NCBI GenBank assembly: GCA_017416145.1
Contig: JAFQDD010000020.1
Span: 1-64,000 of the forward strand
Length of the DNA: 64,000 nucleotides
Direction: 5' to 3'
DNA from: Spirochaetaceae bacterium
Lineage (GTDB): Bacteria; Spirochaetota; Spirochaetia; Treponematales; Treponemataceae
This document shows positions 7,353 to 17,310 of this stretch, one piece after another. Position 1 is the stretch's first letter; each line of letters begins with the position of its first letter. Position numbers and translations under genes: made by a program. The notes beneath the pieces were generated by a model. The model did no database searches, was not told where the DNA came from, and saw nothing but the letters and a program-made list of their open reading frames with translations.

Positions 7353-10300
7353 TTAGTTAAAATAGCGAACACCAGCTGCAAAAAGGTTTTGGCAGTTATC
7401 ACCGCTAATATTTTTTAGAAGTGAATCTGATTTTCCATTTGCCAAAGCACCGATTGTTCTTTCGCTGTGTCCCATTTTTCCAAGAATACGTCCGTCTAAA
7501 CTAGTGATTCCTTCAATTGCAAACATTGAGCCGTTTGGATTATCTGGTTCACTCATTACAGGAACGCCTTCTTCTGTAACATATTGTGTATAAACTTGTC
7601 CCTTAGCGAATAAGTCTTTTGCAAGTTCATCACTGATAATAATGCGTCCTTCTCCGTGAGAAATTGGTACAAGGTGAGTTTTTGCTTCTAAGATAGTTGG
7701 GTCGTTTGCCCAAGGACTTGTGGCAGAAACCATACGAGTACGAACTACACGAGAAATGTGTCTGTTGATACAGTTGTATGTTAGAGTTGGCATTTCTTCG
7801 GATGGAGAAAGAATCTTTCCATATGGTAGCAAACCAACCTTAATTAAAGCTTGAAATCCGTTACAAATTCCAAGAACTAGACCTTTTTTGTTATCCACAA
7901 GGTTCATAACCCCGTCAGCAATTCGGCTTTCACGAAGTACGTTACAAATAAATTTTGCAGAACCGTCTGGCTCGTCTCCAGCAGAGAATCCCCCAGAAAG
8001 AGCTAAGATTTGAGCTGTGGAAAGTTCAGCTTGTAGTGCTTGTAAAGATTCTTCCAAAGCCTGTGGTGTGTTGTTGCGGAATACAAGGATTTTTGTATCT
8101 GCTCCAGACAAAGCAAATGCACGAGCCATGTCGAATTCGCAGTTTGTTCCTGGGAAAACTGGTAGCAATACTTTTGGTTTTGCCTTTGAAGCAACAACAT
8201 TTGGAATATTTTTTCTTGCGTCAACTAAAGATTGATGTTCAGCTGTTGCAAATTCTGGAAGTTTTTCTGTTTTTTTATCAGCATCTTTTGCAATTGGTGG
8301 GAATACTACAGAAAGTGTGTTTTCCCATTTTGCAAGAGCTTCTTCTAGGTCAATAACAGATTTTTTTACAGAAATCTTTCTTTCTTCTGTTGTTGTTCCT
8401 AAGAAAATTGCTTTTGCTCCGAGAGCCTTTTCAAAATCAGCTGCATTTTCTGAAGAAACTTCTGCAATTAATGCGCCGTATAGAGGCAAGAACAATAACC
8501 AACTTGTGCAAGTTTTGCCTTGATCTGCAAGAATTGAAGCTTGTTCTGGGTAAGCTTCTTTTAGTTTTTTGTAGAAGTCAGCATCAAATGTGAAACCGAT
8601 TTTATTACCGAAAGCCATTTTTGAAACAGCTTCTGCAATACCACCAGCTCCTACAGAATAAATTGCATCTAGTTTTTCAGCTTTGTTTAATTCATATAAA
8701 GCGTTTGCGTTATTGTTAAAATCAGCAAAATCTGGAGTTAAATCTTTGTTGTATTGAGTTGGAACAAAGTAAACTTTGCTATTTGCATTTTTGAAAGCAC
8801 CAGAATTTACATTTTTAGCTTTTTCAGTTGCTACAGCAAAAGAAACTAAAGTTGGTGGAACATTTAAATCTTGGAAAGTTCCAGACATAGAGTCTTTCCC
8901 ACCAATAGAAGCTGTTCCCATAGCTTTTTGTGCAGATAAGGCACCTAAAAGAGCAGCTGTAGGTTTTCCCCAAGCTTCTTTGCTAGAAGTACGTTCAAAA
9001 TATTCTTGGAAAGTTAAACGACAAGAATCTGGTTTTCCTCCAAGAGAAGCAATACGAGCCAAAGATTGAAGAACAGCCGCTTGTGAACCGTGATATGGAC
9101 TCCATTGTGCAACACGAGGATCGTATCCAAAGGTCATTAAGCTAGAAGTTTCTGTTTCGTAAGGTGGAAGCACTGGGATTTTTGCAGTACAGCCAGATTC
9201 TGGAGTTGCTTGGTAGCGACCGCCCATTGGGAAGTTGATTGTAGCAGAACCGATAGAACCGTCAAATCTTTCAGAAAGACCCCGTTGAGAACAAACTGCT
9301 AAATCAGACAAGTTTGTAAGCCATGCTTTAGAAAGTTTTTCACCAGGTTTATTTTCTGTGCCACCGTTACAACCGCAATCTTGATTTAAGATTTCTACAA
9401 CAGAAGCAAGTGGACTTGCCAAAGGAGATTCTACTTTCTTTGGAGAAATGATTTTTGCACTTGCATTGCGACTAGCACCAGCTGTGTCTAAGAAATTTCT
9501 ATCAATATCAACGATTGTTTTTCCACGCCATTTCATTACAAGGCGATTTGTATCTGTTACTTTTGCAATAACTGTTGCGTTTAGGTTTTCGTCGTTGGCA
9601 GCTTTAATTATTGCATCCACATCTTTTTCACGAACAACCAAAGCCATTCTTTCTTGGCTTTCAGAAATTGCAAGTTCTGTTCCGTTTAAGCCTTCATATT
9701 TTTTTGGAACTGCGTCTAGGTTAATATCAAGACCTGGAGCAAGTTCTCCAACTGCTACAGAAACACCACCTGCACCAAAATCGTTACAGCGACGAATCAT
9801 GCGGCAAACATCACGGTTACGGAAAAGACGTTGAATCTTTCTTTCTTCAACAGCGTTACCTTTTTGAACTTCGGCAGCAGCTGTTGTTACAGATTTAACG
9901 GTGTGAGCTTTTGAAGAACCAGTTGCACCACCAATTCCGTCACGACCTGTTCCACCACCAACTAAAACAACGCAATCTCCAGCTTCTGGTTCTTCACGTT
10001 TAACAACTTCTGCTGGAACAGCTGCAATAACAGCACCAAGTTCCATACGTTTTGCTTCAAATCCTGGGTGATAGATTTCTGCAACTTGACCTGTTGTAAG
10101 ACCAATTTGGTTACCGTAAGAACTAAACCCTTGAGCAGCTTCTCGAGTAAGCTTCATTTGTGGAAGTTTACCGTCTCTAGTTTTTGAAAGAGGAACAGTT
10201 GGGTCACTAGCTCCGGTTACACGCAATGCTTGATAAACCCAAGCACGGCCAGAAAGTGGGTCACGAATAGCACCACCAATACAAGTTGCAGCACCACCAA

Positions 10301-11327
10301 ATGGCTCAATTTCTGTTGGGTGATTGTGAGTTTCGTTTTTAAACTGTAAAAGCCAACGCTCTGTTTTTGTTTCGCCCTTGTTGATAACGTCTGTAACATC
10401 TACATCAATGTAAATAGAACAAGCGTTGATTTCGGCTGAAAGTTCAATATCATCAAGTTTGCCAATTTTTTTAAGATATTTTGCACCAATACAAGCCATA
10501 TCCATAAGAGTTGTAGGTTTTTCACCGTTTTCAGCTCTTTCTGCATAAAGCTCTTTTCTAAGTTCTTTGTATTCTTCCAAAGAACATAAAATAGGTTCTG
10601 TTAATTCTGATTTTTCAATTTCAATATCATCTAAAACTGTGTTAAAAGTTGTGTGACGACAGTGATCTGACCAATATGTGTCTAAAACACGGATTTCTGT
10701 TTCAGAAGGATCTCTACCCTCTTTTTTGAAATAATCTTGCAAGAAAAGAATATCTGCCATATCCATTGCAAGACCCATTTTATCTCGAAGGTCAGCAAGT
10801 TCTGATTCTGAAAGTTTTGTAAATCCTTCAAAAACTGGAATATCACCTGGAAGTTCCATAGTCATTTTTAGAGTTTCTGGGATTTCTAGACTTGCAAGAC
10901 GAGAATCAACTGGATTTATAAGATAATTTTTGATTTTTTCGATTTCGGCAGCAGAAATTTCTCCAGAAAGGATAACCATTTTTGCACAACGTACATTAGA
11001 AGGTTTTCCACCTGTTAAAAGAGATAAACATTGTTCTGCTGAATCTGAACGTTGGTCGTATTGCCCTGGAAGATATTCCCAAGCAATTACTGTATCATTT
11101 TCATTTAGCGGAATGTGATCAAAGTAGCAAATATCACTTTGTGGTTCAGAGAAAATGCGGCAAGAAGCTGCTTTTATTGTTTCTTCTGAAACATTTTCAA
11201 TATCATAACGATTTAAATAACGTAAACCAGTTATGCCATCAACACCGAGGAAGCCTTTTATTTCACCGAAGATTCGGTTTACTTCATTCTCGAAACCATT
11301 TTTTCTTTCAATATAAAGACGAAACAT
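7353..11327 (-). CDS. purL: Phosphoribosylformylglycinamidine synthase, single-chain
   Basis: Catalyses the glutamine-dependent conversion of FGAR to FGAM, step four of purine synthesis. At 1324 residues it is the fused large form. The N-terminal linker region is followed by the two AIRS-like ATP-binding halves (SDHCRHTTFNT near residue 220, then FKNETHNHPTEIEPFGGAATCIGG) and a C-terminal class I glutaminase domain beginning LLPVFPGTNCEFD, with the nucleophile in GICNGFQ (about Cys1155) and a His/Glu pair in ISHGEGR. Its presence implies a purine pathway that T. pallidum lacks, fitting a free-growing gut or oral relative. No clear ribosome site precedes ATG 11327, and the 45-bp gap to the upstream gene suggests cotranscription. 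No purine riboswitch is visible. Confidence 0.95.
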   Translation of the reverse strand: MFRLYIERKNGFENEVNRIFGEIKGFLGVDGITGLRYLNRYDIENVSEETIKAASCRIFSEPQSDICYFDHIPLNENDTVIAWEYLPGQYDQRSDSAEQCLSLLTGGKPSNVRCAKMVILSGEISAAEIEKIKNYLINPVDSRLASLEIPETLKMTMELPGDIPVFEGFTKLSESELADLRDKMGLAMDMADILFLQDYFKKEGRDPSETEIRVLDTYWSDHCRHTTFNTVLDDIEIEKSELTEPILCSLEEYKELRKELYAERAENGEKPTTLMDMACIGAKYLKKIGKLDDIELSAEINACSIYIDVDVTDVINKGETKTERWLLQFKNETHNHPTEIEPFGGAATCIGGAIRDPLSGRAWVYQALRVTGASDPTVPLSKTRDGKLPQMKLTREAAQGFSSYGNQIGLTTGQVAEIYHPGFEAKRMELGAVIAAVPAEVVKREEPEAGDCVVLVGGGTGRDGIGGATGSSKAHTVKSVTTAAAEVQKGNAVEERKIQRLFRNRDVCRMIRRCNDFGAGGVSVAVGELAPGLDINLDAVPKKYEGLNGTELAISESQERMALVVREKDVDAIIKAANDENLNATVIAKVTDTNRLVMKWRGKTIVDIDRNFLDTAGASRNASAKIISPKKVESPLASPLASVVEILNQDCGCNGGTENKPGEKLSKAWLTNLSDLAVCSQRGLSERFDGSIGSATINFPMGGRYQATPESGCTAKIPVLPPYETETSSLMTFGYDPRVAQWSPYHGSQAAVLQSLARIASLGGKPDSCRLTFQEYFERTSSKEAWGKPTAALLGALSAQKAMGTASIGGKDSMSGTFQDLNVPPTLVSFAVATEKAKNVNSGAFKNANSKVYFVPTQYNKDLTPDFADFNNNANALYELNKAEKLDAIYSVGAGGIAEAVSKMAFGNKIGFTFDADFYKKLKEAYPEQASILADQGKTCTSWLLFLPLYGALIAEVSSENAADFEKALGAKAIFLGTTTEERKISVKKSVIDLEEALAKWENTLSVVFPPIAKDADKKTEKLPEFATAEHQSLVDARKNIPNVVASKAKPKVLLPVFPGTNCEFDMARAFALSGADTKILVFRNNTPQALEESLQALQAELSTAQILALSGGFSAGDEPDGSAKFICNVLRESRIADGVMNLVDNKKGLVLGICNGFQALIKVGLLPYGKILSPSEEMPTLTYNCINRHISRVVRTRMVSATSPWANDPTILEAKTHLVPISHGEGRIIISDELAKDLFAKGQVYTQYVTEEGVPVMSEPDNPNGSMFAIEGITSLDGRILGKMGHSERTIGALANGKSDSLLKNISGDNCQNLFAAGVRYFN

Positions 11328-11372
11328 TTTATTAGTATATTGATTTTTATGGGTTGTTTCAATATAGAAACA

Positions 11373-13478
11373 TTATCGTTCTTTGAAGATTGCTCCTGGA
11401 ATTCGTTTTACTTTTTGAGCGTGACCAAGAGAAAACTGTTTTTCCTCTTTTGATGGCTCTAGTTGCATTGTGACAAAGGTATCTCCAGAAAGTTTTTCCA
11501 TTTTTAGTGGTAATCCAAAGAAAATTGTGTCATCATAAGTAATTTCTGCAAAATTTTCTGAGTTTAGAGCGTGTTCCATAACTCGGATTTTGCCAACGTA
11601 ATCCATACCAAAGGCTTCGTTTTTTTCTGGGCGAATAGAAACATTTTTTAGTTGTAAAGAACTAACCACAACGCCTCTTGAAACTCGTGCTTTTAACTCT
11701 TCTTCTTGCTCTTTTGAAAAAGTTCCAGCATTTATTTCAGCGAAAAATTTCTCTTTAATTGCGGCAATTTCTTCTTGGGATTTGTGTGGAATTGTAGCCT
11801 CTCGGTTTATTGCTGAAAAATGTCCACGAGATTTTATTGATGGGAATGGAATACTAGAAACTTCATCTTTTAGTTTTTTTACATTTCCAATAAAGTCTAA
11901 TCCAGAGTTTTCTATAACAGTTTTTGCTTCTCCATTACTTGCAAAATCCAAGAGAAAAACTCCAGGAGCAAGATTCATTTTGATATAAGGTTCTAACACA
12001 GGATTTTTTTCTACAAGGGCTGCTTTTTCTGGTTGAATTTTTAATACATAACCGAAAAATAGATTACCAGAATTGTAGTTTTCAAACCAATCCTCTATAG
12101 AAAACTTTAGATTTTGTGGAAATTCATAATTTGAAACGCTGGAAAAATCAAAAATCAAAGATTCTGGAGTTTCCCCCAAGGAAAAACTGTTTAAAATTGA
12201 TTTTTTAGAAATTTCCATTTGTAAAATACTGTCCAATTTCACAACTTGAAGAGCTTTTGCAAAGGGAATCAATTTTCGCAGTGGCAAACCTTGCATAATT
12301 GAAACAGAATATCCGCCATCAATGTTTACCAGTTTTGCATCGGAGGATTGCTTAATTTTTGCAACAACGTAGCCTTCTCCAAAAGTTTTATGATTTTTGC
12401 AAATATTTAAAAGTCCAAATAAAAGAGCATTATCAATTAGTTTTGAAATTGGAAAGGTTTTAGAATCAGGATTTTGGAAGGAATTCTGTCCTTCTTTTTG
12501 ATTTTGGGCTTCTTTTAAAATGGCTGCAAATCTTCCAAGGGATTTTGGACTTGACTCTCCAAGGGATTTTTGTTGACTAATCAAAAAACTTTGCTTAATA
12601 AGATTTTCTTTTGTGTAACAAGCTCCTTCAATTTGCATCAAAACTTCGATCAAATGTTGACTTTCTTTTTGGATGATGTCTCGAGGATATCGGTCTGTGG
12701 CAGCAACGGCTAAATAAACGTATTGTTCAATTTCTGTAAGTTTTGCAAAATCTTTTAATCGCTGGAAAAGCACAACTATTCCATCATCAGTTTGACGGAA
12801 AATACTTAAATTGATAAAGGCATTTAGTAAGTTCTTGAAAAAGTCTAAATTTGTGTGCTGAGGAAAAATTTCTTTTAGTTGAATATCAATCTTTTTTTTG
12901 AAATTTCCATCGGCTTTGATTAAATCTGGATTTTCCACCACAAAGGAAATAAAAGCCGCCAACAATTCGGGGGAAAGAATAGCTTGATTTTTGCAAATAT
13001 CACTTTCTTCAAATTCCACAGAATAATTTATAATTTTTTCTTTTGTTAAAAATGGTTTTAAACTTTGTTCTAAGTGTGGATTTATTTTGAATAGAATTTT
13101 TCCAGTTTCTTTATCTGTGGTTCTGAAAATTAAAAGCCTTTCTTCTAGGTTCATTAAATGTTCGTAGAGTTCAGAAACGGTTTTAGTCGAAAAAAATTTG
13201 AGAAGTTTTTTTTGAGTAATTTTAGGAATCAGATAAATTGCAGTTAATAATTCTAGGTCTTCTTTAGAAAGGAGAGAAATCATAGTTTGTTTTGTTTCTT
13301 CTTTTCGTAAAAAGGAACTCAACTGTTCTATAAGGTTTGGCTTGTTGTAAGGAGTTTTTATTTCTCCAAGATACATTTGGAGTAAATCGAAAAAGTGAGA
13401 ATCTTGCATAAGTGAGAGACTTTCACGCCAAAGCATAATGTTTTCTACGTTTCCACTTCGTATTTCTTCAAAAGCCAT
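11373..13478 (-). CDS. Large partner protein of the XPB-type helicase, function unknown
   Basis: A 701-residue protein without signal peptide or transmembrane segments. It is rich in helical, Leu/Lys-rich segments (LLSKEDLELLTAIYLIPK near residue 80) that look like winged-helix modules, with a more beta-rich C-terminal half. Similar large helicase-associated proteins occur beside XPB helicases in spirochaetes and actinobacteria; I place it there by context and general character, not by a diagnostic motif. Start 13478 has GGAGG eight bases upstream; the in-frame ATG at 13490 does not. Only 16 bp separate it from the helicase stop, so the two are cotranscribed and probably work together in DNA repair. 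Confidence 0.6.
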   Translation of the reverse strand: MAFEEIRSGNVENIMLWRESLSLMQDSHFFDLLQMYLGEIKTPYNKPNLIEQLSSFLRKEETKQTMISLLSKEDLELLTAIYLIPKITQKKLLKFFSTKTVSELYEHLMNLEERLLIFRTTDKETGKILFKINPHLEQSLKPFLTKEKIINYSVEFEESDICKNQAILSPELLAAFISFVVENPDLIKADGNFKKKIDIQLKEIFPQHTNLDFFKNLLNAFINLSIFRQTDDGIVVLFQRLKDFAKLTEIEQYVYLAVAATDRYPRDIIQKESQHLIEVLMQIEGACYTKENLIKQSFLISQQKSLGESSPKSLGRFAAILKEAQNQKEGQNSFQNPDSKTFPISKLIDNALLFGLLNICKNHKTFGEGYVVAKIKQSSDAKLVNIDGGYSVSIMQGLPLRKLIPFAKALQVVKLDSILQMEISKKSILNSFSLGETPESLIFDFSSVSNYEFPQNLKFSIEDWFENYNSGNLFFGYVLKIQPEKAALVEKNPVLEPYIKMNLAPGVFLLDFASNGEAKTVIENSGLDFIGNVKKLKDEVSSIPFPSIKSRGHFSAINREATIPHKSQEEIAAIKEKFFAEINAGTFSKEQEEELKARVSRGVVVSSLQLKNVSIRPEKNEAFGMDYVGKIRVMEHALNSENFAEITYDDTIFFGLPLKMEKLSGDTFVTMQLEPSKEEKQFSLGHAQKVKRIPGAIFKER

Positions 13479-13494
13479 ATTTCCTCCCATATTT

Positions 13495-15273
13495 TTATAT
13501 TTTTGATTCTATGCAGTTTGTGTATTCATCTAATGAGCGAACCAATTTGTATTCGTAGCCCTGTTCTGCCAAGAATTTTTGGCGATTTGCACCGAATTCT
13601 TCTTCCACCGTTGAGCGACTTATTAAACTGAAAAATCGAGCTTTTCTGTTTTTTGGCCTTAAGATGCGGCCAAGTCGTTGAGCTTCTTCTTGGCGGCTTC
13701 CAAAAGTTCCAGAAACTTGAATCGCCATAGAAGCATCTGGTAAATCAATGGCAAAGTTTGCAACTTTAGAAACCACTAAAACTCTGATATCCCCATTTCT
13801 AAATTGTTGATAAATAACATCTCTCTCAGAGTTTTTAGTTTTTCCCGTAATAATCGGAACTTTTAGCATTTCCGCAATTTGATGTAGCTGATCAATGTAT
13901 TGGCCGATTATAAGGATTTTGTCCTCTGGAAAACGCTTAACAAGTTCCTCTACCAATTCCACTTTTGCAGGATTTTCCGAAGCAATTCTATGCTTTGACC
14001 GAGAATCTGCCACAGCGTAGTCAATCTCTTTTTCCATAGGTAAGTCAACTCGCACTTCTATGCACTCTGCGTCGGCTATCCATCCGCTAATTTCAAGCTC
14101 TTTCCAAGGTACATCATAGCGTTTTGGGCCAACTAAGCTGAAAACATAGCCTTCGCAGCCATCTTCTCGCACCAAAGTTGCAGTTAGCCCCACCCGACGA
14201 ATAGCCTGAATCTCCGCTGTTACTCTAAAAACTGGAGCCGGAAGCATGTGAACTTCATCATAGATAATCAAGCCCCAATCCCGCTCTTTAAACAACTTAA
14301 AGTGTGGATAATCCCCTTCTTTGTTTGGTCGCCAAGTTAAAACTTGATAAGTTGCTACCGTTACTGGTTTAATTTCTTTATTTTCCCCAGTGTATTCTGC
14401 AATATCATCTTTTGTAAGGTCTGTTTTGTCTAAAAGTTCTTCTATCCATTGATGAACAGCACTTATGTTTGTTGTTACAATTAGTGTGCTAGTTTTTAGC
14501 ATGGACATAATTGTCATACCAACTACGGTTTTTCCAGCACCGCAAGGTAAAACGATTGTACCAAAACCAGTTCCAGGGCCTTTATCCCCAACTAAAGATT
14601 TGGCAGCTTCTTCTTGATATTCCCGAATTGTAAGTGGTTTTCCGTTGCTGGTTTCCTTTCGTAAATTGATATTAAGAGGCTCCCCTTCTCTTAAAGGCAC
14701 TTCGTCTTTTACAGGCCAACCTAACTTTAGAAGCTCTTGCTTGATTGTGCCTCTATCCATCAAAGAAAGCTTAAAGCCATAAATTGGAAGATTTGAGTTT
14801 GTATTTTTGAATTTATAATATTCTTCTGTATCAATAGGATATGGAATAAGATATTTTTCTAAGGCTCTAGTTGCTTTAATTTCTGCGTAAATATTTGCAT
14901 TTTCTGTAACTAAAAAGAGAAAGTCTCCCTCCTTTTCTAGTTCACTTTCTGCTTCTGTTTTTTCAGTAAAATCTGGCACAATAATTAGCTTTCCAAAACG
15001 TAAGCCAACTTGCTCAATCCAAGCACAAACAACCTGTGGAACCTCATAGCGAGAAAACTTTTTCAAAACTTCAATGGCATCTTCTGTTGAAAAACCGCAA
15101 CTAGCAGCGTTCCACAAAGAAAGAGGTGTAAGCCTGTAAGTGTGCAAATGTTCTGGAGATTTTTCAAGTTCTGCAAAGGGAATAAGAGCATTTCTACATT
15201 CCTCTGCAGCTGGAGAATGCACATCTAAGAGAAGAGTTTTATCACTTTGAACGATTAAAGGTTTATCTTGCAT
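13495..15273 (-). CDS. XPB/Rad25-type DNA repair helicase (superfamily 2)
   Basis: A 592-residue ATP-dependent 3'-5' helicase homologous to eukaryotic XPB/ERCC3; T. pallidum TP0380 is the familiar relative. An N-terminal regulatory region (1-210) is followed by the Q-like IREYQEEAA, Walker A PCGAGKT (243-249), DEVH (339-342), GLTATLVREDG with the XPB-specific RED motif (369-371), and motif VI QRLGRILRP. The C-terminus YEYKLVRSLDEY is also typical of bacterial XPB. Likely role: opening DNA in excision repair or transcription-linked repair, with the downstream 701-residue protein as partner. The 76-bp gap to the AraC gene holds no evident feature. Confidence 0.9.
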   Translation of the reverse strand: MQDKPLIVQSDKTLLLDVHSPAAEECRNALIPFAELEKSPEHLHTYRLTPLSLWNAASCGFSTEDAIEVLKKFSRYEVPQVVCAWIEQVGLRFGKLIIVPDFTEKTEAESELEKEGDFLFLVTENANIYAEIKATRALEKYLIPYPIDTEEYYKFKNTNSNLPIYGFKLSLMDRGTIKQELLKLGWPVKDEVPLREGEPLNINLRKETSNGKPLTIREYQEEAAKSLVGDKGPGTGFGTIVLPCGAGKTVVGMTIMSMLKTSTLIVTTNISAVHQWIEELLDKTDLTKDDIAEYTGENKEIKPVTVATYQVLTWRPNKEGDYPHFKLFKERDWGLIIYDEVHMLPAPVFRVTAEIQAIRRVGLTATLVREDGCEGYVFSLVGPKRYDVPWKELEISGWIADAECIEVRVDLPMEKEIDYAVADSRSKHRIASENPAKVELVEELVKRFPEDKILIIGQYIDQLHQIAEMLKVPIITGKTKNSERDVIYQQFRNGDIRVLVVSKVANFAIDLPDASMAIQVSGTFGSRQEEAQRLGRILRPKNRKARFFSLISRSTVEEEFGANRQKFLAEQGYEYKLVRSLDEYTNCIESKI

Positions 15274-15349
15274 AAACTGCTATTATAGTGCATTTTTTAG
15301 CTTTTTTAAAGGTGTTAGATTGAACTGTTAGATTGAACAAATAACTTCT

Positions 15350-16195
15350 CTACTTCTTTCTAAAACCATTAGGTGAAAATCCTGTTCTACTTTTAAAAGC
15401 ATTTATAAAACTACTTTCGCTAGAAAAGCCTAAATCTAAAGCAATATCAGCGATTTTTCTGTTTGTAGTTATTAAAATTGTTTTTGCAAGATTTATTTTA
15501 GTATTAAAAACATATTCCAAAGGCGAAAACCCTGTTTCCTTTTTAAAAATTCTAGAAAAATGATACTTACTTAATGCTGCTTCTTTTGCCAAATCATCTA
15601 AAGTGATTTCATCATAAATACTATCTCTAATATAATTTATTGTTTTTTCAATATTTTTACGATTTTCAGTTTCTTTAGAAGCCGAAAACTGATTTTCCAT
15701 TTGAAGAAAACATAAAAACTTATAAACCAAACAAGAAATCTCAATATCACTTACAGAATTTGATTCTTCAAATTGAAATAATAAATTTTCAAGAAAATTT
15801 TTGATTTGTTCAAATTCTAACAAATTAAAAACAATACTTTTATTTTTTTGAACAAGTTGATTCAAAATTTTTACACTTTCGCCGCCATCAAAATGAAAAA
15901 ATAAAAACTCGCAGTGATTTTGAGTAAAATATTCGTGAGATTTGTTACAATCAAGTAAAACTATCTGATTTTTTCTAGCAACAATTTTTTCGTTTTCTAA
16001 AATTATTGTCAGTTCACCTTCACAAATAAAAAAGAACAACGGAGAAACTCCTCCATTTCTCTTAATTTTGTATTTTGGCGTTGCAAAAAAATGTCCGCAA
16101 ACTGTCATAGAAAAAAAATCTCTACTATATGCAATATTTTGAGTCAAAAAATATATTTTTGAATTTTCTTTCAATCCTTTTTCTAAACATTTCAT
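15350..16195 (-). CDS. AraC-family regulator, divergent to the glycyl radical operon
   Basis: A 281-residue regulator. Residues about 30-130 look like a cupin sugar-sensing domain (CEGELTIILENEK, HEYFTQNHCEFLFFHFDG). The last 100 residues are a two-HTH AraC domain: LDDLAKEAALSKYHFSRIFKKETG, then IADIALDLGFSSESSFINAFKSRTGFSP with the family's usual GFSSESSF and FSPNGFR ending. It is transcribed away from the ROK-NanE-GRE operon across a 115-bp gap that holds two half-sites 21 bp apart, so it is most likely the sugar-responsive activator of that operon. Confidence 0.88.
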   Translation of the reverse strand: MKCLEKGLKENSKIYFLTQNIAYSRDFFSMTVCGHFFATPKYKIKRNGGVSPLFFFICEGELTIILENEKIVARKNQIVLLDCNKSHEYFTQNHCEFLFFHFDGGESVKILNQLVQKNKSIVFNLLEFEQIKNFLENLLFQFEESNSVSDIEISCLVYKFLCFLQMENQFSASKETENRKNIEKTINYIRDSIYDEITLDDLAKEAALSKYHFSRIFKKETGFSPLEYVFNTKINLAKTILITTNRKIADIALDLGFSSESSFINAFKSRTGFSPNGFRKK

Positions 16196-16233
16196 AAATT
16201 TAGTTTATTTCATTTTGAAAAAAATAGCAATTT

Positions 16234-16266
16234 CAATAAACTTTTTGGCAAAACCAATAAAGTTTT
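16234..16266. promoter_or_regulatory. Probable AraC-type operator: two direct half-sites 21 bp apart
   Basis: CAATAAA-C-TTTT (16234-16245) is repeated as CAATAAA-G-TTTT (16255-16266), an offset of exactly 21 bp or two helical turns, as for AraC-family proteins that place both HTH motifs on one DNA face. A small inverted repeat TTGG...CCAA (16245-16257) lies between. The second half-site covers the expected -35 position of the operon promoter, which has no recognisable -35 hexamer. Confidence 0.6.
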
Positions 16267-16282
16267 AAACAATTTTTAAGAG

Positions 16283-16288
16283 TATATT
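16283..16288 (+). promoter_or_regulatory. -10 element of the glycyl radical operon
   Basis: TATATT lies 23 bp before the ROK kinase ATG. The region 17 bp upstream is AAGTTT, a poor -35, consistent with a promoter that needs an activator bound at the adjacent half-site. Confidence 0.5.
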
Positions 16289-16310
16289 GATTTTTAGAAA
16301 AGGAAAAAAT

Positions 16311-17276
16311 ATGCGAATTGGCGTTGATATTGGTGGAACAAATATTGTTGCTGGACTTGTAGATGATGATTTTAATATCATTTCTAAAAAATCTATTCCA
16401 AGCAAAAGTTCAAGAAATCCAGATGAAATTATTTTTGACATTTTTCATGTTTCAAAGGCTGTTTTAGAAGAAAACAAACTTACCTTTGATGACATTCCTT
16501 TTTGGGGAATTGGAATGCCAAGTTGCATAAATCCAGCAACTAAAAATCTTGTACATGCAAATTGTTTTGGTTGGAAGAATTTTCCTATTTTTTCTTACTT
16601 AGAAAAATACACAAACAAACCAATTTATATAGAAAATGACGCAAATTGTGCAGCTTATGGAGAAGTTCTTGCTGGTTCTGGAAAATCTTACTCAAATGCA
16701 ATTATGCTAACTTTAGGAACAGGAGTTGGCGGTGGCATTATTATTGATAAAAAAATCTATTCAGGCAGTAACAAAATGGGAGCTGAACTTGGACATACAA
16801 AGCTAATTCATAACGGCAATCTTTGTACTTGCGGAAAAAAAGGCTGTCTTGAAACTTATGCTTCAGCTACAGCTTTAGTAAATCTTGGAAACCAAGTTTT
16901 ACAAACAAAACACAGCAAAATAATAGACGATTTGTGCAAAAATCAAATTAAAAATCTTGATGGAAAAATCATTTTTCAAGCTGCAGCACAGAACGATATG
17001 ACTGCAAATATCATTTTAGAAAAATATTGTGATTATCTTGCAAGTGGAATTGCAAGTTTTATATCAATTTTTCGTCCCGAAGTGGTGATTTTAGGTGGCG
17101 GAATCTCTGAAGCAAAAAATCAACTTTTAGATATTTTAGAACCAAAAGTTTTTGAACAAACCTTTGCTGCAGAAGAAATTGGAATTCCAAAAATTATCTG
17201 TGGCAGTTTAGGGAATGATGCCGGTCTTATTGGTGCCGCTTTTTTAGCGGAAACTAACTCTATATCAAACAAATAA
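16311..17276 (+). CDS. ROK-family sugar kinase
   Basis: A 321-residue cytoplasmic kinase expected to phosphorylate a hexose or N-acetylhexosamine at O6. Seen: the ATP phosphate loop GVDIGGTNIVAG at the N-terminus, the catalytic-base segment ENDANCAAYGE near residue 110, LGTGVGGGII, and the ROK zinc motif CTCGKKGCLE after GAELGHTKL. These fit glucokinase or ManNAc-kinase-type ROK proteins and it lacks the DNA-binding domain of ROK repressors. First gene of the operon; AAAAGGA precedes ATG 16311. Pairing with a NanE-like epimerase suggests an N-acetylmannosamine-like substrate, but there is no sialic acid lyase (NanA) here, so the true sugar is open. Confidence 0.88.
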   Translation: MRIGVDIGGTNIVAGLVDDDFNIISKKSIPSKSSRNPDEIIFDIFHVSKAVLEENKLTFDDIPFWGIGMPSCINPATKNLVHANCFGWKNFPIFSYLEKYTNKPIYIENDANCAAYGEVLAGSGKSYSNAIMLTLGTGVGGGIIIDKKIYSGSNKMGAELGHTKLIHNGNLCTCGKKGCLETYASATALVNLGNQVLQTKHSKIIDDLCKNQIKNLDGKIIFQAAAQNDMTANIILEKYCDYLASGIASFISIFRPEVVILGGGISEAKNQLLDILEPKVFEQTFAAEEIGIPKIICGSLGNDAGLIGAAFLAETNSISNK

Positions 17277-17310
17277 TTTTACAAATAAATAATTCTTGGA
17301 GGAAAATCAA

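Noticed and set aside
7353-11372. A purine riboswitch ahead of purL
   Set aside because: Only 45 bp separate purL from the upstream gene and no riboswitch-like fold is visible.
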